Shown one piece after another: positions 55,038 to 64,000 of a DNA stretch of 64,000 bases. The DNA lies in assembly GCA_022495005.1 (NCBI GenBank), contig JAGYXB010000096.1, positions 310,001 through 374,000 on the forward strand. The letters run 5' to 3'. Position numbers and translations under genes: made by a program. The notes under the pieces are model-generated. The model saw only the letters and a program-made list of their open reading frames with translations. It was not told the DNA's origin and made no database searches. Each line of letters opens with the position of its first letter. Position 1 is the stretch's first letter. Source of the DNA: Rhyacophila brunnea. Its lineage: Eukaryota > Arthropoda > Insecta > Trichoptera > Rhyacophilidae.

Positions 55038-56831
55038 CTAGCTGACCCGGCAAACGTTGTTCTGCCATATAAATTATTTCTAGTGAATATTTTGGTTGTT
55101 AAATAAAAAATAACGAATGTATCGTAAGTGCGTGGGGATGGGATATATGACAGAAAGAGGAATAGAGCGCTGTAGACGATGACCGCCGATAAAAACAAAA
55201 AACATCAACCATTCATTTTCTCAATTCAAAATGAGTAATGATGTTCATAATGAATGAATTACCTGTGACAGGATCTCGCTGTTTAATGTTTATGCAATAT
55301 CCATCTTGTCCCTTCCAGAAAATTAGCGGATATTGGAGAGCGTCGTATGAACGGTGTGTGTCAGCGATGAACTCCAGATTATTGTTTCTTCTTCGAATCA
55401 CGATTTCTCGCGTCGATGTGCGGTCGCCAACCATGATTCCAATGTCGTCAACAACAGGCGCATTGAATCGACGCACGTGCTCTCCAGCTGGTGTTTTATC
55501 AGGATTGATGACAATAGCGTGATTGTCACTTTGCAATTCGTGCATGTGTGCTTTGAAGAATTCCAATAATTCATTGTGCTCATTCAACAGGGCGTCCAGT
55601 TCGCCGACGATGCGCCTGGCATTAGGCGAATTGAGGCTATTGTAGCCGCAACGTGCATCCACATGATTGATGTCCTTACCGCCGCGCCCATGAAGTAGAT
55701 TTGTAAAAATGTATGTGGTTCGTTTGGCATTAGCAGCAATGAGCCTACTTTGTGGTATACTTGACCTTTGATTTTGAACGTAGAATGGAATTGTTGACCA
55801 TTTGCCGCAGTATTGTGAACTATTTCTGTTGTTCCGGACGAAGTCATTTCGAAGCATGAATTGAATGTGCGAATGGACTTCAGGAAAAGGTTTGAATCTG
55901 TAACCGTGCCGATGAGCAATCATGTTTGAATTTGAGCGCATGACAATGGGGACATTCTTTGTCCATAGCACCAATCAGCACTTTCGGATGAGTGGAATAT
56001 TTAATATCTGGCTCGTACTCGAATGCAAGACGAAAAAATGAAGCGGATGTAAATGCTCGATGTACTTGTTGGCGTTGTCAATCATTTGCTCTGCGTGTAT
56101 TGACTACGAACCGGCGCGCTTGGCTCCGTTCCAATTGTCGTTGTTGATTTCGTTCAGTTCGTGCCTCTTGTGATTGAGATGCACGCAATTGCGTCATTCT
56201 TACACGCACGTTTTTGTTATCTTGTTGGATTTGTTCGTCTGTTCTTTCTGCTCTACTATTTTGCATGTTTGTTGTTTTATTCGTTCGACGGCCCAAATGG
56301 CCTCCCTTGCGTCTTGATGGCATTGTGCACTGTAATACACGCACATAAAAATAGATAAATTAAAATAAATCGTACAAAATTTTGCACGCACTGCGTTGTG
56401 ATATGCCGACTGAAATGTCAAAATGACGCGACGCTTCTCTTGAATTCTTTTCGGACGTAGCGCCATCTGTCATTCAACAACATAAATAATTTTGTTCTGT
56501 TTGAAATACGAACGACGGTTAAATTTGTTCATACAAAAATAATAAAATCGCGATTAAAAAATGGGAGGGTGGGGGTAGGAGGGTGAAAATTTGGGGCTAT
56601 AGGTATTTGTTTATGCCAAATAATAAAAAAATACAAAAAAAAATTATCAAAAAAATAAAAGAAAATTTTTCTGGATAGAGATACCCTAATCACTAAGCGG
56701 TATGAAATATACTTGTTGACCTATTCTCATACCTAAAAAATATACATAAAAAAATCATAAAAATCGGTCGAGCCATTTCGGAGGAGTTCGACCATAAAAA
56801 TCGTGACACGAGATTTTTATATATATAGAGA
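55038..56831 (-). mobile_element. Helitron, internally deleted, 1794 bp
   Basis: On the minus strand it starts A|TCTCTATATATATAAAAATC (at 56831) and ends GTTGCCGGGTCAGCTAG|T (at 55038), again TC...CTAG between A and T. A GGCA...TGCC hairpin sits just inside the 3' end. It encodes the N-terminal portion of a Helitron protein in pieces; the catalytic Rep and helicase domains are deleted. This is a different family from the minisatellite Helitrons. Confidence 0.85.
55213..56344 (-). pseudogene. Helitron Rep/helicase N-terminal region, multiply frameshifted
   Basis: Pieces in order on the minus strand: an arginine-rich N-terminus (MPSRRKGGHLGRRTNK at about 56311 down to 56078); a zinc-binding-like CPHCHALKFKHDC near 55945; a segment FKIKGQVYHKVGSLLLMP near 55780 in a second frame; then PDKTPAGEHVRRFNAP and THRSYDALQYPLIFW (55510-55300) in a third frame. 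These are the conserved words of the Helitron-like N domain. The frame changes at about 55920 and 55640 inactivate it. The first ~25 residues of the 253-codon open frame at 55974 are out of the true frame. Confidence 0.85.
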
Positions 56832-57075
56832 TTATTTGAGGCATTTTGTATTAATATTATTTAACTTTTGTTGTTGTTAGTCAATATGGTAATTTTATAT
56901 ACGATACAGTAGTGAGTGATGAAAAAATAACATTAAATTCATTTTTCAAAAACATAAACGTGTAATATGCTTTCTTAACACCGAAAATGCCGGTATTTTG
57001 GATTTTTGAAACTGGTGTTTCGGTATTGATAAATAATTGGATATCGGTTTTTAAACACCGGTATTGCAATCCCTA

Positions 57076-57869
57076 ATCGAAATAGTCTTGGTTAGGTTGC
57101 ACAATTTTTGTTATAATATTCAAAGCTTTCTTATATTATAATTAACTATTTATTCACTATGATGCAAATAATAGGATATTATTATGACTAGTTTTTATGC
57201 ATTTCATGCATGGCTTGCATTAATTTCTGGTATATGTACATATTTGTAATATCTAATTATGTTTGGAAATTTCAATCACTAATAAAAATAAACCCCAACA
57301 ATAATTAATTATTATTGGAAACGGTGTTGCTAACAATATAAAACAAAAAGAAAATTATTACAAAACTTCTACACGTGCTGTATTGTGGATCAGACACATG
57401 GTCAGCGCTTTTTTCCGCCATAAGGGAGCGACCTCTTCGCAAAATTGTCTATATTATTATATTTATATTCAATTACAGAATTTTTTTTTTTAAAATGTCG
57501 TTCTTTTCAAGCCACACGCGCGACGAGAAAATGTAAATAAACAAAACAAAGCACAGCTTGAAAATAATAACAAAATGTCAATTCGTCAAGCGATTTTGTT
57601 TGTGAGTAATTTGGTTATTTTTATTTTTGCGTAGAAGATAATTTTAAATAAAGAATATTAATTCAAATCGTGTCTATGGCATTCGGTTCTGATTTGAATT
57701 AATTATTATTATGTGTGTTCTAGGAAATCGAATAATATAGACCAAATCTAAATAAGCCGCCGAATTTTAACTTATTTTTGTATTTTTATTGCATTAACCA
57801 GCTTACGTGGAAATCGTTTTCAAATTAACCTTGAAGAACTCGCGTGAACTTACTTAATTCGTATTGAAT
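57076..57869. other. Unassigned spacer
   Basis: No gene recognised. Confidence 0.4.
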
Positions 57870-58255
57870 TACCCACAGCTTGACACAAAAGCGAGAGAAA
57901 GAGAACAATATGTAAATTCCTGAGTTTTAAACTGGGTGTAGTTTTCTCTAACCGTCGCGCGATAGGCTCTTTGTATGTTTAGAGAATAGTATTACGACGA
58001 GAGCCTAAAGGAAGATAAAAACATATTTTTTACGAAGAATTGAAAATTGAGTACTTATTTATTTGTGATGGTGCATATTGCATGACTCACAGCCTGCCGC
58101 AGGAGTGGGGTAAAGAAAAATATGAATCCCGTACCTTAATAGGTATAGTTTCTCCCTACCGTCACGCAGTAGGCTCTTTGCATAATATCGAAATAGTTTG
58201 ACGATGAGTGCAATAAGTGGCCAATAGAAGGCCAAAACATAATTTTAATGAGACT
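57870..58255. repeat. Pair of related dispersed-repeat stretches
   Basis: 57925-58010 and 58120-58245 share 'gtagttt.ctc.aaccgtc', a 'ataggctctttg.at' word and 'gacga.ag'. The same pattern occurs at 25915-26055. Likely fragments of one unidentified family. Confidence 0.5.
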
Positions 58256-58282
58256 GAGAATTTGTTTGTGATAGTGTAATAC

Positions 58283-58470
58283 AGTTACTATCCATCATTG
58301 TCAGTGTGTGTTTGCCTTTTGGTGAGTGTACACAGCGCCTGAAGATGCCGAAAGGCGAAACCCGGGTCGAAAAACCGACTCAAATGGAATAGTATCTAGG
58401 TAAAAAGCTTAAATCCATTAGAATTTAAATTCAAATTCCATCAAGTACCTTCGGTCGATAGTATTAAAAT
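58283..58470 (+). repeat. Repeat carrying a hammerhead-like motif
   Basis: 58339-58368 reads CTGAAGA, then a GCC/GGC hairpin with GAAA loop (one extra T before it), then GAAAC and CCGGGTC. That is the order of hammerhead ribozyme core boxes CUGANGA and GAAA followed by a GUC-type site. The adjoining 58372-58470 recurs at 31281-31372. Stem I pairing is weak, so activity is doubtful. Confidence 0.4.
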
Positions 58471-58476
58471 ATTGGG

Positions 58477-58688
58477 TACTGTTCGGTTAAAGCGGATACA
58501 GCGGAAAACGCATTTTGAAAATAGCCGATAAACTGGATTATTTGTTAGGTTAACCTAACCAAACCTAACCTAACCTAACCTAACCCAACCTAACCTAACC
58601 TAAACTAACCCAAACTAACAAATAATCCAGTTTATCGGCTATTTTCAAAATGCGTTATCCGCTGTATCCGCTTTAACCGAACAGTACC
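58477..58688. mobile_element. hAT-type MITE with telomere-like core, copy 3 (212 bp)
   Basis: The octamer aaatattg flanks both sides exactly (58469-58476, 58689-58696). Ends are GGTACTGTTCGG and CCGAACAGTACC, and the ~75-bp arms match the other copies. The core (about 58545-58620) has the longest run of CCTAA-type units of the three. No coding sequence. Confidence 0.9.
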
Positions 58689-58696
58689 AAATATTG

Positions 58697-59214
58697 TTAA
58701 TTACTAATGTTGTTTAATATGTAAAACGTCAGTGTCCTTAGCTAAATATAATACGTTTGTTTAAAGTTGAAGAATAACAACAATATGAGAGTGTGGTGAT
58801 GATGATGACTGCAAGTTTCAATTGGATAGTAGATCACGGCCTACTTCAAGTAGGACACGACTGTTATATAGGATTCCCACATGTCCTCTTTTACCAGGAC
58901 ATGTCATTACGGTCAATGTCCGTTTCCGGTAACTTTGTTCATTTTTATAGAATAATGCGTAATATTTAATCTTTTTCCGCTATGAACATTGTATGCTCCT
59001 ATTTTGTAAAATCGAAAGATTTGTACCTTTGTAAGTTGTAAGAGTACCTATATTTATTAATTACAATATTATTTACTCGTTAGAAATTCTTGTTTTTTAA
59101 TAAATATGATTATGAGAATACGTGATTGTAAACTTATTACATTTGAAGTAAATTATCGAGTTCTAGCAATCATTGGCATACCACGGGTTGCAATGTAAAT
59201 TACAGTGGAAAAAT
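58697..59214. other. Unassigned spacer
   Basis: Nothing recognised. Confidence 0.35.
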
Positions 59215-59520
59215 ACATCACAGAAACGGTTACATAATATGTATTTTACATAATACGTGATATTATTATCAATAGTGCGTAAAACATTTCACCGTGGCAC
59301 AGTTCGCCGTGAACTTTTTTATCGGAAAATACGGTATTCTACACGGTCTCCAATTTTATTAGATTCAATATGAACATTAATTCAATTTTCATAGCTGATT
59401 TTGGCAAAATTCATGAATTGAAGAATGAAAACCTAACCTAACCTAACAAATAATCCAGTATGTGGACTATTTTTAAAATTTGTTCGCTGCTGACTTCCTG
59501 TAAAGTGTAAACCGACAAGA
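59215..59520 (-). repeat. Dispersed repeat with short TTAGG core, copy B
   Basis: Inverse of 3838-4087, with the same order of blocks: 'attagattcaatatgaacat', CCTAACCTAACCTAAC at about 59432-59447, then 'aataatccagtatgtggact'. A 'caccgtgg' word near 59292 is shared with the 26222 palindrome. Confidence 0.65.
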
Positions 59521-59899
59521 ACCGTGTTTTATTTAGACATGAATTGTATGGTTGTACTATTTATACGACCCAAGGAGTTTGGATGGTCTTTAATATCCGT
59601 TGTTATATCATTGGTTTATCGAATATCCGTTTTTGTCGAAATAGACCTTTTAATGCAGAATGATTTTTTGCTTCTAAATGGACCAGAACCATTCTTTTCT
59701 TTAAGTCGTTTTGTAATGAATACAGCATTCAGATGGTGTAAAAACAACAATTTTAATACCCCCATGTAATTAAATATAAGATAATGAAATTTGTTTTTCG
59801 TCTCCTGAACATTTGACATCTGGTCTATTCGACAAACCAATCTACAGCGAGGAACGGCATGTTGAAGTATGATACGGCGACCTGCACACAGAGAACCGG
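59521..59899. other. Unassigned spacer
   Basis: ORFs on both strands overlap at 59524-59915; neither shows a domain. Confidence 0.35.
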
Positions 59900-60009
59900 A
59901 CACATACAGAAACACTCTGAATTAATAGATTCACAATATTATGTATGTATTGTGAGATCACCGAGATCGAACCCGGAGACCCCGTACGGCATTGGACTAT
60001 GGGGCGGCT
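59900..60009 (-). repeat. tRNA-derived SINE copy (family 1), cut by a LINE
   Basis: On the minus strand a B box GGGTTCGATCTCGGTG is followed by ATCTCACAATACATACATAA. The A-box side (ATAGTCCAATGCCG) ends against the A-rich tail of the LINE at about 60010, so the LINE entered the SINE head. Confidence 0.65.
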
Positions 60010-60133
60010 GCTGATTATTTTTTTATTTTTTTTATTAAGGAAAACAAACAGTTACATATTGATTACAGAAATTTATAATATAATAATAAAAAGTTAATGC
60101 AACCAGCAAAGTTTCCATATATACATTATAATA

Positions 60134-61295
60134 TCGACTGTGGAAAGGCAAAAGGAGTTAATCCACACTAATCAAATTTTACAGGAGGCACAAAAAACGT
60201 TTTGATAATGATTTTGGGCCAAAGTCTAAATATAAAATAGACACAAACTTGAAGTGCATGATGATTAATAATTTGGTGTTTTTTTTCCCCAATCTATAAT
60301 TAAATAATGAAGTTATTGAAGAAAAACTAATAAAAATGAGGGTTAAGTCATTTTACCTGACAAACAATTAGGTAGGTATTAACATATTTGGAGTTAGACA
60401 CGTACATTTTACTTGTGATTTATGTTATTACTATAATATATTAACATAAAACAGTGCATAATAATGATATTAGTCTATTACAATGATATTAATCGTAAAT
60501 TAAAGCGAATTGAAAACAATTTCAATTGAGAAGTATTTTTGACATATCACATAACCTATAAATCGCATGGCGGTGTTTTAAGTGAATTAGCAAATATTGC
60601 ATTACTTTTCTCAGATATTATGAAATCATCAAATCAATTAATCAATAATCGACAATTAAAACATAATATAAGTTGTAATAGGCCGTTTCATACCGATATA
60701 GATAGAATTTACAATAGCTCTTCTCGTGTGTGATATAAAAACTTCAAGATGTAATTTTAAACACTAACAGTTCTTGTCGGGATTATTTGTTGCGTCCATA
60801 TTAACACCACACTTTTCAAGAATCATTTTGCTTCGTTCTGTTGCCATTTTCACTCAATGTTTAAACTTTAAATGATTTTTTATGAAAAGACTGTCGAAAT
60901 CCGTGTTAACTGTCAAACGACCGACCGTGAAATGTATGTGGCTTAAGTCTACCTTCTGGTTCATAGCTTACCCGGTCGGCCGGCAGAGTTTAGTAAAACT
61001 ACCATTATTTTCATACATTTGCAACGTAAGATGCATAACGCCTTTTTCCTTTCCGTAAAAGATTACTTGAACGACTAATAATGTCATTGATGTGGAATAA
61101 ATCCTTTTACCTGGACGCAAATTTCAAACGCCCTTCTTTTTTAAAAATTAAAAGTTAAAATTTGATAATAATTTGGCATTTTGCAGCTTACATCCTTTAG
61201 GCAGAACGTGTATTTAGTTGTGTGCAATGCTATTATTCAATAAAACCTATTTTGCAAAAAGTGAGGGTTAAATCCTTTTGCCTTTCCACAGTCGA
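60134..61295. mobile_element. TIR element, 1162 bp, inserted in the LINE 3' UTR
   Basis: TCGACTGTGGAAAGGCAAAA at 60134 is mirrored at 61276-61295, with TA on both sides (60132-60133, 61296-61297). Because the junction is palindromic (TATCGA/TCGATA), a 4-bp duplication is also possible. Internal words 'gggttaagtcattttacct' (60341) and 'aaatccttttacctgg' (61099) echo the terminal 'gggttaaatccttttgcct'. No transposase recognised; the ORF at 60539 is unsupported. Tc1-mariner-like is the likeliest class. Confidence 0.7.
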
Positions 61296-61497
61296 TATAG
61301 TTAAACCTAACAAGATAGAGAGTAAAATAACATAAATATAAAGAAATTATATGAGAAGATTACATAAGAAAAAATGAGAAAAATGAGGAAGAATAATGAA
61401 TAATTAAATAATATACAAAAGATAAAAAAGAAAAATAAAAAAGTAACATAAAAAATAAAAGAATTATTATATATGTATAAGTAAATATATTATATAT

Positions 61498-62235
61498 CTA
61501 TTTATACAAAATTTTTGAGATAGCATGTTTAAATGAAACAGGTGAATTATTAAAAGGGTCAACGGTGGAGAAATACATATTATAATTTAAATAAGAGCGC
61601 CGAATAAAGGAGTTTTGTGCATAATTAGAACCGCTACGACTGATATGGTACAAAGTCTGGTTTCGTGTAAATCTTGATGGACAATGGAAACCCACCCTTT
61701 CGAGTTGGTTTGGCGAGTCAACAAAACCATTGATAATTTTAAAAAGAAAATATTGATCAGATATAGAACGTCGACTTTCCAAAGATGGTACCATAAAAGT
61801 TGCAGCGGTCGAAGTAGAATTAGATAAATCATAACAGTAGGCTTTAAAATTAACGTGCTTGCGAAATCGCTTTTGCACCGCTTCGAGCCGATTTATATAA
61901 GTAACGTACTGTGGATTCCACACGACAGAGGCATACTCAACTAAGGATCTAACATAAGAGAAGTAAAGAACCTTCAGAACATCAGGTGATCTGAATGGTT
62001 TAGAGATCCGAAGGATAAAACCTAGTAATTTTAATGTTTTATTGATGGTTTCATTGATATGAGCGTTAAAATTCATTTTATTATCCATTATAACACCCAG
62101 GTCACGTATTTTTGAGCTGCGTTTCAAGGGTTCGACTCCTAGTTTGTATGGTGTGATGAAATATATTCTCTTTTTATCATCTTCAAATATCTTACTGTTA
62201 TATAAATATAGAAACGGATTAACGCTATATTCCAA
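61498..62235 (-). pseudogene. Jockey-like LINE ORF2, C-terminal 245 residues
   Basis: The longest intact frame of transposon protein in the window; it starts at a non-ATG codon because the element is truncated. Motifs in order: KIRDLGVIMDNKMNFNAHI (about residues 42-60), LLGFILRISKPFRSPDVLK, LYFSYVRSLVEYASVVWNPQ (about residues 91-110), RLEAVQKRFRKHV, then an aromatic-rich C-terminus ending near the stop. This is the thumb/C-terminal region of jockey-type reverse transcriptases. The catalytic YADD box lies upstream and is absent. The uninterrupted frame indicates a fairly young copy. Confidence 0.85.
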
Positions 62236-62240
62236 CTCGA

Positions 62241-63239
62241 TTCATCCATTATAGCTATTGCATACTATTAGTTTTATGTTGCATGCACGTGTGGCATAGT
62301 CAGTAGTGTATAAATCAATAATCCATCATACAGGTCAGTACCCACTAAATGTAATACACCAACATTATTATCGTATATCGACTTCACACTTTATTATTTT
62401 CGAATTATGTTTAACTAACACCGTGTCGTGTGCAGTATTGTTGATTTCTTTCTTGCGATATGCAATGTAATAATTTTCTTCGATGAGAAGGATTTCACTG
62501 AGATGTGTACGGTGCAGAGTTCGACAAACCGAGCTTGAACGTATCGTTTTGAGGTTGATTTGATTTATCTGTTTGAACAAAAGATGATGAAACTATGAGA
62601 AACTACACATAATTAAATAGTTGAATAAACGTGTAAGATTTAAAACCGTTTATTACTGCACTCGTGTAAGTAATCAAAATGATAAAAAAAAAACATAATA
62701 CCTAGTAACTGAGCGATGTTAATACTTGTGTGGAGTTTACCAACTTAAGCATGTTTCATACATATGCTGAATAATTTCAAATGTCAGTTGGAATAGAAAA
62801 TAACGTACAAGGCTGGCTAATTCTGTTTATAGTCCAAATTCTTTTTTAATTCATGTTTAAACCCGTCTCATTGTCAATGCGTGTCATTTTTTTTCGTGTC
62901 TCTTTTAATCCCTCTGGGTTTTAATCAAACGGGTATTTAGCGAATGACCAACAACCATCCATAATTTAAAAATCTGTTAATATCTTAGCACGATCCTTTG
63001 TAAGCTCATGTAACCCAATAATTGTGTCCGAAAATGGTAATTTATTTTTCCTGACATTGATATAAATTATGTATGTCTGTTGTCTGTAACAATTATGTAA
63101 CTTTCAACATTTATAAATTATCAACCAGTTTAGTCTCATGGCATTATCAATTTGAGCCCTTACTCTGGGCTACATACGTATTGAATGGCTGATACCTGAA
63201 ATATCACTACATAATAATATAATATAACTTCATGCATTT
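62241..63239. other. Unassigned spacer
   Basis: About 1 kb without a supported gene or repeat. Confidence 0.4.
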
Positions 63240-63475
63240 TTTTTCGACCATGTGCGATCCTAATAGGATCATATTATAGGCCTCCACAGAGTAGAGGTTT
63301 GTATTAAAAGATTTTGTTATTTACGAGAAATGGATGTCAGCCACTTGCTCTACCTATTATGTCCATACCATGACTCACACACAAATTGAAAAACAATATG
63401 TGTACTCGTCAGACCCAGGATTCGAACCTGAGACCCAAGGCGTGATAGTCCAGCGCTTAAGCCGCGCGGCCACCG
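63240..63475 (-). repeat. tRNA-derived SINE (family 2), near complete
   Basis: On the minus strand the A-box-like GGTGGCCGCGCGGCTTAAGC is followed by a B box CAGGTTCGAATCCTGGGT at normal tRNA spacing, then the body seen at 14550-14745 ('gcaagtggctgacatccatt', 'tctcgta', 'aatacaaacctc'). Hairpins lie at 63281-63297 and 63256-63270. The head resembles a tRNA with a long variable arm, but arms are imperfect. Confidence 0.75.
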
Positions 63476-63536
63476 TGAGTGTCTACATTTACGGTGGACA
63501 AAGATTATTACAGTAGAATACTTTAAGTAGGTATAG

Positions 63537-64000
63537 CAGTAACGAAGGGTGGAGGTAGGCTGTTAAGATTCAACATAAAATAGTGCACACTAAACTTTGT
63601 CAGTCATACTTATTTGTTTTCGTTAAACTACGAACACAATTTGCAGATGGTGCTGGTTAGTTTTTAAAATTCAATTAAATCCTGCCTAGACCAAAACCAT
63701 AATATTTTAAATATTCTGTAGGCAATCCGACAAAAATAGTACCTACACACTTTTTCAGTCATACTTATATGTTTTCGTTGAATTAAGAATAGGTACGTAT
63801 TACAGATGGTGTTGGTTAGTTTTTTTTGAAGCTAAACAAAACCATGATCGATAAAAAATATTCTTCTATCTATAAAATATCCAAAATTATGTATAGTTTA
63901 ATAGCATAATTTTAGATGATACGAGTATTTCATAGATAAATCTTTTTTTTTATCATTATCTACTATGGCTTGGATTAGGCAGTTTAATTTAATTTTAAAA
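63537..64000 (+). mobile_element. CAGTGGCGAAGG-family hAT MITE, running off the window
   Basis: It begins CAGTAACGAAGGGTGGAGGT at 63537, matching the left end at 34930. It continues with 'aggctgttaagat' and 'tagtgcacac.aaactttgtc'. 'gcaatccgacaaaaatagta' at 63721 starts a second related stretch, suggesting an internal duplication. The right end is outside the window. Confidence 0.7.

Larger units (their letters stand above)
54726..57075. mobile_element. hAT-like element with TAGGGATTGCAATACCG ends, host of a Helitron
   Basis: TAGGGATTGCAATACCG at 54726 is matched by its exact reverse complement ending at 57075. The subterminal region near 57000-57065 has repeated 'ccggtattt', 'tcggtattg' and 'accggtatt' words, as in hAT elements with this type of end. 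No convincing 8-bp TSD. Without the Helitron at 55038-56831 the element would be about 556 bp and non-coding. Confidence 0.6.
60010..62240 (-). mobile_element. Jockey-like LINE, 5' truncated, with a nested TIR element
   Basis: The coding end is at 61498-62235, the 3' UTR at 61296-61497, and it continues at 60010-60133 beyond the nested element. The minus-strand 3' terminus is an A-rich tail (AATAAAAAAAATAAAAAAAT near 60015-60040). The 5' boundary near 62240 has no recognisable upstream reverse transcriptase, the usual result of incomplete target-primed reverse transcription. Confidence 0.75.

Overview
The window reads as AT-rich nuclear DNA of an insect. Arguments are eukaryotic tRNA-derived SINEs, non-LTR retrotransposons of jockey-like and RTE-like types, hAT and Helitron transposons, and repeated TTAGG/CCTAA tracts, the usual insect telomere unit, here at internal positions. 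I cannot fix the order: a hemipteran or lepidopteran would both fit. No host protein gene could be supported. All recognisable coding sequence belongs to mobile elements and all of it is broken. The window is best read as an intergenic or intronic repeat landscape with deep nesting of insertions.

Layout. 0-10 kb: an RTE-like LINE tail, a hAT element with an 8-bp target-site duplication (TSD) and a decayed transposase end, a perfect 32-bp inverted repeat, a repeat with a TTAGG core, a SINE, a TTAA-bounded palindrome, a hAT-type MITE and a jockey-like LINE fragment. 10.4-12.6 kb: a minus-strand Helitron filled by a ~130-bp minisatellite. 12.8-21.7 kb: nested MITEs, three SINE families, a second hAT with a transposase fragment and a LINE with an inverted 5' part. 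22-26.6 kb: a long inverted duplication and a palindrome with a TTAGG centre. 27-36 kb: hAT MITEs at 27451, 30105 and 34930, a pogo/Tigger-like MITE at 30722, one orphan ORF and a GC-richer block. 37-47.7 kb: LINE tails, nested palindromes, SINEs, MITEs and a tandem duplication carrying a MITE inside a MITE. 48.0-50.4 kb: a second copy of the minisatellite Helitron on the plus strand. 50-64 kb: more MITEs, a third Helitron with frameshifted Rep-domain remains inside a hAT-like element, a hammerhead-like motif, a LINE split by a TIR element, and a SINE.

The strongest unusual item is a small (200-212 bp) hAT-type MITE family present three times (40691, 46949, 58477). Each copy has a confident 8-bp TSD and ~75-bp arms around a core of CCTAA telomere-type repeats whose length differs between copies. 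Two other repeat families here also place TTAGG runs at their centre. Also notable are the two inverted minisatellite Helitrons about 35 kb apart, one with three tandem candidate 5' ends, and two paralogous empty sites that date insertions within the window.

No searches were run. Family names rest on motifs, termini and TSDs read by eye; coordinates of old fragments are approximate.
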